NCBI RefSeq assembly: GCF_020080835.1
Contig: NC_058166.1
Location: forward strand, 14,285,043-14,349,042
Origin: Cotesia glomerata
Taxonomy: Eukaryota > Arthropoda > Insecta > Hymenoptera > Braconidae
Direction: 5' to 3'
Length of the DNA stretch: 64,000 bases
Both the position numbers and the translations under genes were made by a program. The number at the start of each line of letters is the position of its first letter. Position 1 is the first letter of the stretch. The notes beneath the pieces were generated by a model. The model was not told where the DNA came from. It did no database searches and saw only the letters and a list, made by a program, of their open reading frames with translations. Below are positions 22,401 to 32,411 of this stretch, piece by piece.

Positions 22401-23810
22401 ACACATCGCTCCGAGACTCTTATCCTCTTTGATAGCCGTGTCACTATAATAAGTTTCTTCATCGATAGGTTCTTCCAGCGACATCATCAGCTCATTGCAC
22501 GAGTCGTCGTTGTCGTTAGTGTAAGCCAGGAAATTTTTCTGGATCTCCTGGATCTGCTCTCTGAGACCAAGTCTTATTGCTGTGGATTTCAGTCTGACCA
22601 GCGTAGCAGTCAGGTTACTTTGTCCGTGCCACAAGTACCGATTTTTCCCGGCCTTGGAGGCCATGTCCAGGCTCTCCAGGACATTGATGATGTCATAAAT
22701 ACGCCGCTTTTCTGTGCCAAGGTCCTTGGCTGTTTTGTCGAGAGAAATTTCTCGAGTTTCTTGGTCTAGATTTAGCGGGTACATGTTCAAAAATCTGAAA
22801 GATTATTTTTATTAATTTTTAATAAAAAATTGAAAATTATAATGAAAATTAAGTTAGCCGACATCTAAAAATTTTTACAATTTTTTTTATTGAAAAAATT
22901 ATTACAAAAAAATAAGAAAAAAATTTTCATTCGTAAAAAACTTGAAAAACTTTAAGTGCAATTCTAAAAAAAATATTTTTTTGTTCCAATTTAATAAATG
23001 AAAACAAATTAAAAAATTAAAAACGTCGGCTAACTTTAGTAACATAATTAGCAGATACTTGACAATTTTTTTATTTTACTTTGAAAATAAACTACGTATA
23101 GAAAAAATTTTTTAGAAAATCGCATCTGTAATTTTTTAGAGCTTCTAAATGTTAAATTTTTTAAATGAATTTTTCTTGTTATAACTTCTTTGTTTAAAAA
23201 ATTTTAAAAATTATCAAATGTCTTAATTTATGAAAATAAAATTAGCAGGCAGCTGACAATTTTCAGAATTATTTTTATTAATAAAATTGTTACAAAAAAA
23301 TTAAAAGAAAAAATTCCACAAGTAAAAAAATTGAAAAACTATACGTGCAATTTTTTAAAAATATTTTTTTATTTCTAATTCAATTAATAAAAAAAAATAA
23401 AAATTTTTCGCTGTCGGCTAATTTTAGTTTCATCTTAATTTTAGTATAATTGAAAATTTTATTTTATAAAAAATTACTTACTTATTACACAGTAATCCCA
23501 ATGACTTTTGTTTTCTGGGCAATATCTTGAATCCATTTCCAATAGACCCGGATGCAATTGGAGAGGATTCACTAATATTATTGTTGTTATTATTAATAAT
23601 ATTAATATTACTATTATTGATATTAATAATATTATTATTGCTATTATTCTGGACTTTATTAAGACAATAATTATTGTCAGCTACGCTCTTCAAATTAGAT
23701 GCCAATGATGTTAATAATCTTAAATTAGCTGTTGGAGAAATAGGTTCCGGCTTGGTATTGCTCAGTTCCCCGAGGATTTTCCTCTCCGGTGTCCGATTCC
23801 CGATCTCCAT
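19420..23810 (-). CDS. E2F7/8: Atypical E2F7/8 transcription factor, 5 exons, 684 aa
   Basis: Sequence-specific nuclear repressor of E2F target genes that binds DNA without a DP partner because it has two tandem DNA-binding domains. Exons are 23482-23810, 22365-22794, 22039-22291, 20348-20542 and 19420-20267. All junctions are GT-AG and phase-consistent, and the total length is exactly 685 codons with the stop. Domain 1 spans residues ~99-167: KSLGLLCNKF across the first junction, then RRIYDIINVL at ~140-149. Domain 2 spans ~232-327: DKSLGAMCQKFVMLFLVS, then RRLYDIANVL at ~292-301 and FKYFGP. The duplicated RRxYDI helices and the absence of a dimerisation/marked box identify the E2F7/8 class rather than E2F1-6. 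The C-terminal ~340 residues are Ser/Lys-rich with no recognised domain. The ATG at 23810 is preferred; an upstream TTG in frame is unlikely to be used. Confidence 0.93.
20805..21622. repeat. Outer inverted-repeat element in E2F intron (arms ~220-280 bp)
   Basis: The left arm (about 20805-21090) and right arm (about 21405-21622) are imperfect inverted copies. Both contain CAATCGTGG(A/T)CATTAA, TCATTTGTAAAATTAGTCG, GATATTAATGAAATTAG-like blocks, GGCTACGT(G/A)AATTTA and GCAGAAAC(T)TATAAAATTAGCC. The element at 21269-21400 lies between the arms. Confidence 0.7.
21269..21400. mobile_element. TTAA-flanked MITE, 132 bp
   Basis: Flanked by TTAA at 21265-21268 and 21401-21404. Its ends are inverted repeats of GGCCAGTTTTTCAATCCGGG, with one G extra at the right end. 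It is non-coding. TTAA target choice fits piggyBac-type mobilisation; the class is inferred only from the target. Confidence 0.75.
21612..21733. mobile_element. Small hairpin MITE with CGCGTG-type internal repeats
   Basis: Left end GTAAAAAAGTCCTGATAAA is the inverse of right end TTTATTAGGATTTTTTAC. Inside are three copies of a short module like GCGTGAATATAAAGGCC. Outside it, TGTCTATTCATAC (about 20797) and its inverse near 21731-21742 suggest that it inserted into the end of the larger inverted-repeat element. Confidence 0.6.
22795..23481 (-). other. E2F7/8 intron 1 with two copies of the TTAGCCGAC MITE family
   Basis: Copies lie at about 22845-23035 and 23245-23430. Each starts near AGTTAGCCGACATCTAAAAA (the second copy is diverged), contains a TATTACAAAAAAAT run, and ends near the complement of AAAGTTAGCCGAC. 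Confidence 0.65.
23575..23662 (-). repeat. AAT-rich coding microsatellite in E2F exon 1
   Basis: Trinucleotide-like repeat that encodes an Asn/Ile-rich tract of about 30 residues upstream of the first DNA-binding domain. It stays in frame and probably forms a disordered linker of variable length. Confidence 0.75.
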
Positions 23811-25616
23811 TTTTTTAATTACCAATCAGTTCAAGGAATAATTTTACACATTATTCTATATATAAATATTTATTGAAAATTAGATTCATTTATAAATAAA
23901 ATATTCAGCACTTAACCAAACATTGTCTTGACGTTTTTTATTTCGTTTTTGTTTTCAAGGTCCCAGAGATTTTTCGAAATATAATTAACCAGCACATTTA
24001 GATCGCAGATAATTAATCTGCTATTGTTTTTGTTATTTAGAAAACACAGGTGATTAAACTTTATTGTTTGTTAATAATTATTGCATTAAAAGTATGGTTA
24101 TATATTTATTCCCGCCGATTTACAACGGCTGCTAACTCATCAAATTTTTTTTACTACAGCTTAGTTTTGTGTACAGTAAAAGTTTTTTAAGTATAGTATG
24201 CTCGGTACGGTCAGCATGAAAAATATAGTTGTAACTTATAAGTCTTTTATTATTTTTTAAAATTATTTCAATGAAATTTATAAAATTTATCGAAATAAAA
24301 CATAAATTTTGACTAATTAAAATTTAAGAACTTAAATATTAATTACATTAATTTTTGAGATAATAATAAAGTTTGTTTGAAATTTATTTCTGAGAGAGAG
24401 CACAGTTGATATTACAGTTTGCAGTCAATTTAAGCAAAAATATAAATAAAATTTTTAATATTTTAACACTGATTTAAGTTAAAAAAAAATATTTTTTAGA
24501 AACCGAATTATTTTACACTTTATCTAATTAAATTATAGTATATAGATCTCTTGAATTAAGTAAACAAAAATTTATAAATTAAAAATAATTATAACTCGTA
24601 TGTTATAGATTTCTTTATAAAAAAGAAATAAAATTATTGTATGAAAAGTTCATCAGTTTTTAAACAAAAAAAAAAAAATAAAGTTTATCATAAAAATTCT
24701 TATAATAAAAAATTAAAGCAATTAACAATAGAAAAGTTTTAAATATTTAACTGAAAATAATTATGAATAATCATTAAACTCAAAAATATATCAAATATAC
24801 CGATTGTTTTTAATTTTTTCAATATTATAATACACAAATTGCGATAAATTGAAAATTTTTGATTTTTTCATCTTTTAACTAATAAACTATTATAAAAATA
24901 ACCATAAAAAAATTTTTCCAGTCTGTGACATAACTGTGCCATACAAAAGGGAGGTCTATTTTTAATTTTCTGAAATATATAAAATAATTATGAATACAAA
25001 TTTAAAATAAATAAATATAAAAGAAAAACGGTTTACCTCCTTTTCGTAAACACGAAACTTTCCGAATGATCACTTGATTACTTTATATCAAAAGATAAAG
25101 TCTACATGACCATCTATAAAAAATTTTTGTATCCTCTTTCTTGGAATTCGATAAAACAGAACTTGATAAGACAATATCTATAAAAGACGTGCGTATGCTA
25201 ATACAATATTTTTTTATTCAATAAAAATAATTCCTCAATGTAATTTGCTTATGACAAAATATACTTTAATTTTATTAATTACAATCAAGACTATTTAAGT
25301 ATTGCTTGCACCAATTACAAAATACAGAATTGAATAAAATATTTACAAAACTTATAGTGTGAAATATAAGTATGTGAATAATATAAAAATTATTTGAAGA
25401 ATACAAAAAAAAATGTCAATTTCTATTTTTAGTATTATTTAAAAATCAAGGATGTTCTTATAAAAAAAACTTTAGAAAACGTCGATAATGATAAATAATA
25501 ACTAAACATTGCAACTCTTGCTCCTTCCCTACTCACAGATATCCTCGTAATCTAAAAATTTATTTCTTTTCAAAAAATTAAACACTGTAAGATATATAAT
25601 ATACGATTATACTGAA

Positions 25617-26003
25617 ATTAACAGACATCTGTCAATTTTTTGGAGTTTTATAACAATAAAATTATTATGAAAAAATTTCAATTAAAAAATTCCACATCTA
25701 AATAATAAAAAAAAATTACAAGTGCAAATTTTTTTTTAAATGTGTTTTTTATCGTTGACCTGTAAGGTAAAAGACCCAGTTATTGACACTTGCAATTTTA
25801 TTTTAATTAAAAAAAACAAATCAACCCTAATAAAAATTGATAAATAAAATTTTTAAATTATAAATTTTAAGATAATTGATTTTTTGGGAGCATTTTATTT
25901 TTTTAATTAGACTAAAGTTGCAAGTGTCAAACAACTAGACCAGTGTCAATAACTGGGTCTTTTACCTTAATAAAAATTCAAAAAATTGACAGATGTCTGT
26001 TAA
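25617..26003. repeat. Inverted repeat with ACAGACATCTGTCAATTTTT ends
   Basis: The left end ACAGACATCTGTCAATTTTT near 25620 and its inverse near 25982-26000 enclose the 25763-25970 MITE. The interior left part resembles the TTAGCCGAC family body (AAATTATTATGAAAAAATTT, then ATTACAAGTGCAA). Confidence 0.6.
25763..25970. mobile_element. TTAAGGTAAAAG-type MITE, copy 1
   Basis: Termini AAGGTAAAAGACCCAGTTAT on the left and the exact inverse on the right, followed by TTGACACT/AGTGTCAA. No coding sequence. The same ends occur at 32110-32319, and similar ends at 26079-26192. Confidence 0.8.
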
Positions 26004-26078
26004 CTTAAGTGTCATAATAAACGTCTAAAAAAAAAAAAAAAAATACTGAAATAATTCTAAGATATAAAATAAAACTAG

Positions 26079-26192
26079 TAAGGTAAAAGCCCCAATAGAT
26101 GATCACGTACCAGTATATGATCACTCCATGTATCTGTATATCTATATTCACAAATACTGGTACATGATCATCTATTGGGGCTTTTACCTTAA
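26079..26192. mobile_element. TTAAGGTAAAAG-type MITE, copy 2 (114-bp hairpin)
   Basis: Near-complete palindrome. AAGGTAAAAGCCCCAATAGA on the left is matched by its inverse on the right, and the next arm segment ATGATCACGTACCAGTAT is matched imperfectly. The short central loop is AT-rich. Confidence 0.82.
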
Positions 26193-26226
26193 CTAAAAAT
26201 AAAAATATTAACCATATCAAAGTTGT

Positions 26227-27276
26227 TTAAAAAAAAGATTTTTTCAGATCAACGAATTTTTTGAACAAAATAGACATTAGTTCAGGTTGTATTTCTTCCA
26301 TCATACTATACTCGGGCGTGGTGACAACTTGTTCAGCATTGCTAACAATAAAATCCGCTACATAATCAACCAACTCTTTAGCGTTATACTGAACAGCTAA
26401 AGACAGCGCTACAATTGCGTTATCAACACTCAAAGTCTTGGAGAGCGACTGCTCGCACATTTGCTTGAGCGATTGCAGTTGCAATTTATCAGCAGCTTCG
26501 AGTAAATCTTCGGCGTGTTCTTCCAAGTCAGAAACTTCGTCAGTATAAATTGACTCCAGGACTTTCTCGAAGATTTCAGGTTCAATTTCATGTATCATTA
26601 TTGGAACTTTCAGGACCTGGAACTGATTTTCAGAAAACATTTTCGAGAAAGCAGGACTTCTGGCTATCAAGATAGATTTGTGAGCTTTAAATTTACGGTC
26701 ACCCGCTATTAGAGTAACGTCACTTCCAGCTTTGCTATCTAAAAGTTGCTTATAATCCTGGACTAGCTGGTTGCTTGGTCTTATCATCAACGCATTAGTT
26801 GTATCACTGCTTTTGTTATCAATGTTATCATAAACGACCAATTCAACACCAACTGTTAAACTATCATGAGATACTAGCTTTTTTTTCGGATCCAACAAAT
26901 CTTTCTTCCGGACAAACTCTGGTAATCCATAAGCGACTTCGTCGTTTTCAAATTTCATGTACAAAACGTTCTCATTTGTCATTTCTTTCTTGTGATTTAA
27001 AATGTACAACGTAAATTTAGTTTTTACTTTTAGGCTGTTTTTCAAAGATTGCAGGCACAGTGACATGTAGTCTTTATTAACAGACTGGTGAGCGTTATTA
27101 AATTGGACATGCAGCTTCCACAAATCTCCATTAGCTTTCGCCGAAAATGACGATGAATGTAATTTTATATCCTTGCTTTCATCATCAGTCTCGAATTTCA
27201 CATGTGAATTGATATTTTTTATTTTCCATTCGAATCTCACAATGTGTTTATTCGTAACTGCATAACCTCTCTTCAT
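26227..27276 (-). CDS. MATH-BTB protein 1 (SPOP/TDPOZ-like), 349 aa
   Basis: Predicted substrate adaptor for a CUL3 ubiquitin ligase, acting in cytosol or nucleus (family knowledge). Single exon. The MATH domain spans roughly residues 10-150 (HIVRFEWKIKNI at the start, LTVGVELVVYD at the end). BTB/POZ spans roughly 175-281, with SDVTLIAGDRKFKAHKSILI, then MFSENQF and ESIYTDEV. A BACK-type C-terminal segment follows (LSLAVQYNAKELVDYVADFI). The length matches the usual 340-370 residues of arthropod TDPOZ-like proteins. ATG at 27276-27274 opens the MKRGYAVTNKH block that is conserved in the paralogues. It is the downstream-most member of the cluster and is intact. Neighbouring paralogues lie on the same strand at 29347, 32412 and 37424. 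Confidence 0.9.
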   Translation of the reverse strand: MKRGYAVTNKHIVRFEWKIKNINSHVKFETDDESKDIKLHSSSFSAKANGDLWKLHVQFNNAHQSVNKDYMSLCLQSLKNSLKVKTKFTLYILNHKKEMTNENVLYMKFENDEVAYGLPEFVRKKDLLDPKKKLVSHDSLTVGVELVVYDNIDNKSSDTTNALMIRPSNQLVQDYKQLLDSKAGSDVTLIAGDRKFKAHKSILIARSPAFSKMFSENQFQVLKVPIMIHEIEPEIFEKVLESIYTDEVSDLEEHAEDLLEAADKLQLQSLKQMCEQSLSKTLSVDNAIVALSLAVQYNAKELVDYVADFIVSNAEQVVTTPEYSMMEEIQPELMSILFKKFVDLKKSFF

Positions 27277-27522
27277 GCTTTATTTAATTATTTGTACTGG
27301 TTTACTTTTTTAGTATTAATAAAATGTACTTAATCACAGTTTTTTAGCTGGAACTGAAATATTTATTATTGATATTATTATTTTCAATAATTAATTACTT
27401 TAAATATTTGTTAATTTACTTACATTACTCACATTCTATTCATTTGCGATGCACGAGTTACTGCCGGGAAATGGAGGGGGAAATGTTGAGTAATTTGGTA
27501 CAGCAGGCATGTAATATTTAGC

Positions 27523-27931
27523 TTAAGGTAGTTGTAGCGTGCTAGGCATTTCAACAGAAAATTATGAAATTTTTTTTATTGAAAGATAAATATATTAATA
27601 ATTCACTACCAAAATTTCAGATCAATTGACCGCACCGTTTTTGAGTAATTAATTTTTGAAATTGCATCTTTTACACGTAGCGGTATAGAGAGATGATAAA
27701 GTTAGTATGAAATCTTTGGCCCACTCGAGTGGTACGGAAGATTTCATACTAACTTTATCATCTCTCTATACCGCTACGTGTAAAAGATGCAATTTCAAAA
27801 ATTAATTACTCAAAAACGGTGCGGTCAATTGATCTGAAATTTTGGTAGTGAATTATTAATATATTTATCTTTCAATAAAAAAAATTTCATAATTTTCTGT
27901 TGAAATGCCTATCACGCTACAACTACCTTAA
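27523..27931. mobile_element. 409-bp near-perfect foldback/hairpin element
   Basis: Two arms of about 190 bp match with essentially one mismatch seen (GCGTGCTAGG against GCGTGATAGG), around a loop of about 25 bases. The ends are TTAAGGTAGTTGTAGCG and its inverse. Terminal TTAA may be the target duplication or part of the terminus. No coding sequence. The near-identity of the arms implies a recent origin or strong correction between arms. Confidence 0.85.
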
Positions 27932-28031
27932 ATATATTTTTTTCAACGTTCAGGTGCGTGTTACAAAAAATTTTTAGGAAAAAATTCATGATACTGAAAT
28001 CATCAGCTGTCGAATAATTTTTTTAAATTTC

Positions 28032-28206
28032 TATTACAATTAAAGTTAGCCGACGTTTTTAATTTTTTAATATTTTTTAAAAATTGCACTTACAGTTTGT
28101 CAAGTTTTTTACAAATGAAAATTTTTTTTTATTATTTGGCAATCATTTTTTTAATAAAAAAAAAATTCTAAAAATTTTTAGATGTCGACTAACTTAATTT
28201 TCATTT
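28032..28206. mobile_element. TTAGCCGAC-family MITE with paralogous empty site
   Basis: Starts TAAAGTTAGCCGACGTTTTT and ends in TAGATGTCGACTAACTTAAT. The flanking sequence, joined without it, matches 31395-31430, which lacks the element, so the insertion happened after the flank was duplicated. Orientation is opposite to the copies in E2F intron 1. Confidence 0.7.
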
Positions 28207-29346
28207 CAACTATTATAGAAAAAAAATTAAGTAAAAAAAATCCACGTGTAGAAATTAAAAACAATTATAAGGGTGAATTTTTTTTGATATTTTTTTTTTT
28301 TTTTTCATGATTAAATTGTTATAAAAACTAGAAAATTTTTGCTAATTTTAGTATTTTTGAAATTCACGTGTCATATTTGAACAAAGTAACAGATACATTT
28401 TTTTAAAATACATATTGGTGAAATTTGAAGAATGTTTTTTTTTCGTGACAGATATGACTTAATTACTGTTGAATTTATCATTTATTTTATCATATTAAAA
28501 TTAAATCAATTTGAAATAAGGTACCAAATCGGTAATTATTTACAACTGGAGTCAACACCATTTTGGACCATAACTAGATGAAAAATTAACATTTAAAAAT
28601 TTTTTTTATTCTGCTTGTTTTTACGGTGCATTTATGATAAGAAAAGTCGTGAAAGGAAATAACAAAGATTTCGATAGCTTTTTTGCTTTTAAAAGTTGGA
28701 AAAAAATTTTGACTTTCGTGTTTTTGGATAAAAATTTCTATTTTATCTTTTTTGGATGTTTTTGATATATTTTCTTTTTTTGAAAAGTATATAAAAAAAA
28801 GAACAATTTAAAAAAAAATTTAATATGACCCAGCATAAGTTGATCCCACTTGTAAAAAGTTTAGAAAATCCTAAAGTGCACGCCTCATAATCTCATTTTC
28901 CATTATAAAATTGATTAAAATAAAATACAAATACTTTTAAATCCTTTGCGTCATTGTCCATCCAGAAAAGAAAAGTACTGTGCATATGTTGTAAACGAAC
29001 GTTATTTACATAGATATAGATAGACAAACGATAAGTGGATTTCAGTTTATTGCTAATTGTAATTAAACTACATTGAATTAGACCGTGATCATCGAAAAGA
29101 CTTAGTTTTGGATAATACTGAAGCGTATAAAAAAAATGGACTTGATCAGTTAAGTTTTTCGGCAGTTAATCCGCTTTGCTTATGAGGCGTGCAATAATTA
29201 TCTTAATTTGTTATTTTTTTATATTGACAAGAATTTTGAAATTTTTAAGAAATAAATAAATATTAAAACCATTGAAATTAATAGTAAACAAATAATAGAA
29301 GAATAGTCACTGAAGGTCAAGACAAACATTTGAACTTGTGATTTTA

Positions 29347-30459
29347 TCAAAATGTGTATAAATATTTAATTACCTGAAACAGAAAATATAATAAATTGTG
29401 AAAATAAAAGAACAAAAATAAAAATAATTGAAAAAAATAAATAAAAATAATACTTTTTTTAGGAGGGTCACAAACCACATATATCCCATCAGCTTTCAAA
29501 GCTACAAACTTTCTATTCAAAATCATCGTCAAAGATGGATTCGACTCCAAAATTTCCAACTCTCGACTCTTGACCACATCCTTATCATTCAAAACAATGA
29601 ACTCAGTAACGAACGTGAGTAACTGAGGTATATTATGTTTTTCAGCTAAGCAAAAGAATCGAAAAGCATTGTCGATCTTTATCAGTTTAATCAGAGGTTC
29701 TACACACATATTTTTCAGTGACTTTATCAGATATTTGTCAGCAGCCTCCAACAAATCTTCCACAACAACATCCAGGTTAGAAACTTCGTCTGTATAGATA
29801 AATTCCAACAAGCTCTTGAATATTTCAGGTTCGATGTCTGACAGAGATACAATATTTTCCTTTCTCCTTCATCTCAACAGTAAACAACTTGAAGAACACT
29901 TCGCTGCGTACCATCAAGATCGCCTTGTGAGCTTCAAAAGTCTCATCTTTTACCTTGATGACAACGTCGCAGCCTTTTTTGCTTTCAAAGAGTCTCTTAT
30001 AATCAGCAACTATAAGTTCTACTCCGATTGTCAGTGTATCATACGGAAGAAGCTCTTTCTTCTTTTCTTCCAGGTCTGCTTTCTGGAGAAACTCAGCACA
30101 GGTCCAACTGTCGCCGTCATTTTTAAAACATTTATGAAATTCAGAAACATTTACTCTTTCTTTTTTATCATTTAAAATAAACACAAAATACTTTATCTTG
30201 ACGTCTGATTCTTTCGAAGATGAGTAGTGCAGGGATAAAGACAACCAAGTTTTGTCTTCATCCGGATCACTTGCAGATTTCAGTCTCAGATACCACTTTT
30301 TTTCTTTATCCGCTCCAACTGAGAACTTCGGTGACTTCAGGTCCAGCTTGTAGATAAATTCATTATCATTTTTTTTAAATATAAACTTATTTTGCTTATT
30401 CTCCATTCATAAAAAATTACATGGTCTTTGGGCAGTGTAGAACCGATTTTGAATATCAT
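29347..30459 (-). pseudogene. MATH-BTB protein 2, frameshifted pseudogene
   Basis: Closest to MATH-BTB 4 (37424-38509). Compared with that gene it has three lesions. A 1-nt loss in an A-run near 30372 puts the original ATG at 30459 out of frame with the rest. A 63-nt in-frame deletion removes the linker between LTIGVELIV and ADYKRLFES. A net 2-nt loss near 29850 (VEMKE region) shifts the frame inside the BTB domain. Downstream, the frame (LLEFIYTDEVSNLDVVVEDL onward) remains open, and the C-terminus overruns the usual stop by about 35 residues into low-complexity sequence. An internal ATG at 30406 could still give a short MATH fragment. A functional product is unlikely. Confidence 0.85.
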
Positions 30460-31012
30460 TTTTATTTATCAAATTTTATTTTTCGCCTCAATTTATCATC
30501 CAGAAAACTTAGGATTTTTATTTCTTTTAGTATTATTATGATCAATATAAAAGCGATTAATATTTTATAATATGCTGATTTACGTTAGTAAATTAATGAT
30601 GTGTGCGTGATGCTGATGTGAAATTTATAATAGGATGTAGATTGTAGATTTAGTGAAAACTGCACACACACGTATACCTTCGTATTCATACGCGTCAATT
30701 TATCTTTCTATAGGGGGTTGGAAAACTACCACTACAATGATCTGACACTGATGAGAGTTAATTAGATGTATTTTAGCAAATGAACGATATTATATATAAG
30801 TTAACAAGAATTTGTTATAACAAAACACCCTTTGGAAAATGCGGCATCTGGCCGCATGGAGTGACAGAGACTCCCACGCACAATATTTTTCATTCGAAAA
30901 TTTGGAATATATAAAATAATGAATGACCTAAATTATAATGATTAGAATGTAAAAATATTGAAAAGAAATTTTCGTGGAACAAATATAATAAGATACCCCA
31001 AAATTATTCAAT

Positions 31013-31200
31013 TAAATCTATTCGAAAACAAGACTAGTTAAAGAGCACATAGACAAATAATAAATTATTCGAAAGTTTACTATAGTTATTTAATAGTATT
31101 GAATCAATACTTAACTATAGTTAGGTACTGATAAAATTTTGAATAATTTGTCATTCGCATAGAACGCTCTTTAACTATTGATTGCTTCAAATAGATTTCA
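31013..31200. repeat. Imperfect inverted repeat (hairpin MITE-like)
   Basis: AAATCTATTCGAAAACAAGA near the left end pairs with the AAATAGATTT side near the right end. GTTAAAGAGC pairs with GCTCTTTAAC, and AAATTATTCGAAAGTTT with AAATTTTGAATAATTTG. The centre holds TATAGTTA...TAACTATA. Confidence 0.55.
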
Positions 31201-32109
31201 TTTCAAATTTTAACCTGTTTTATTTTATTCTTTTAACTAAAATTACTCTTAAATAATTTTATTTTTGAATGATTTTAATTGAAAATATTTGTTCTTTTGT
31301 AGATTTTGTATTTTCGAGCATTCACTTACGTGTTACAAGAAATTTTTAGGAAAAATTCATGATACTGAAAGCTCCAAGTGTCGAACAATTTTTTAAAAAT
31401 TTCTATAACAATTCAACTATTATGAAAAAAATTAAGTAAAAAAAATCCACGTGTAGAAATTAACCACAATAAGTGAGAATTTTTTTTTTTTTTCATAATT
31501 ACATTATTATAAAAACTAAAAAATTTCTGCTGATCTTAGTATTCTTAAAATTTACGTGTAGTATTTGAACAAAGTAACAAGTACTTTTTTTTAAAATAAC
31601 TACTGATGAAATTGCATAATTTTTTTTTCGTGTCGGATATCATTAATTAAATTGTTAAATATATAATTTATTTCATCATATTAAAATTAAAATTACTGGT
31701 AGAAAAGTATGTAATTGAATTAATTTTTAATAATTTTTTAGAGTAATAAGCTACTTCTTGGTAATAATAAAAATGACGGTAAGTAAATAATTATCATAAA
31801 TAGTAGACATACGGAGTGAAAAAGTATAAAGTAAATAAATACTTAAATAATACTATTAAATATCTTAATCTTGACAATATTTCATTTAGTATCATTTTGC
31901 AATTAAATACCAAATCATTAATCCGAGATATTATAAAAAAAATTTACTTAAAGATGATAAGACTGCTGACATTTCCTTAGCGATGCAACTGGACTCAATC
32001 ACTCATTCATCTAACAAAAAAATAAAGTAATAAATAAAATAAATCAAGTATAACTATATTATTGATTTATTGTAAAAAAAAGTAAATATAAAATTAGCAA
32101 ATTTCTGGG

Positions 32110-32319
32110 TAAGGTAAAATACCCAGTTATTGACACTGGCCTAGTTGTGTGACACTTGCAATTTTATTCTAATTAAAAAAATTAAATATTCTCAAAAAAA
32201 AAAACAATTTTCTTAAGATTTATAATTCAAAAATTATATTTATTAATTTATTACAGTTGATTTATTTTTTTTAATTAAAATAAAATTGCAAGTGTCAATA
32301 ACTGGGTCTTTTACCTTAT
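32110..32319. mobile_element. TTAAGGTAAAAG-type MITE, copy 3
   Basis: AAGGTAAAATACCCAGTTAT on the left against the inverse of AAGGTAAAAGACCCAGTTAT on the right. Internal TGACACTTGCAATTTTATT repeats in both arms. Same layout and size as 25763-25970. Confidence 0.78.
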
Positions 32320-32411
32320 AAAAAATTTTAATAAAAAAAATTATTCAAATAAACCATGCAAATTCTCAACAAATAAAAAAAAACATTTAATAAAAAATCC
32401 TGTACCATTTT

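Larger units (their letters stand above)
23811..26226. other. Intergenic between E2F7/8 and the MATH-BTB cluster
   Basis: The E2F 5' UTR and promoter should lie just above 23810. From about 23830 to 25600 the sequence is AT-rich with nothing supportable. 25617-26003 and 26079-26192 are hairpin elements listed separately. Confidence 0.6.
27277..29346. other. Intergenic between MATH-BTB 1 and the MATH-BTB 2 pseudogene
   Basis: Contains the long hairpin at 27523-27931 and a flank duplicate at 27950-28490. The second copy of that flank is at 31310-31690. A TTAGCCGAC MITE sits inside the flank at about 28032-28206. A 12-bp inverted pair GCACGCCTCATA/TATGAGGCGTGC occurs at 28880 and 29180. No gene was recognised. 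Confidence 0.65.
30460..32411. other. Intergenic between MATH-BTB 2 and 3
   Basis: Contains an imperfect inverted repeat at 31013-31200, a duplicated flank at 31310-31690 shared with 27950-28490, and a TTAAGGTAAAA MITE at 32110-32319. The rest is AT-rich without recognised features. Confidence 0.65.

Noticed and set aside
28877..29192. Transposon defined by GCACGCCTCATA inverted ends
   Set aside because: The inverted pair is only about 12 bp long, with no clear target duplication and no internal structure, so it could be chance.
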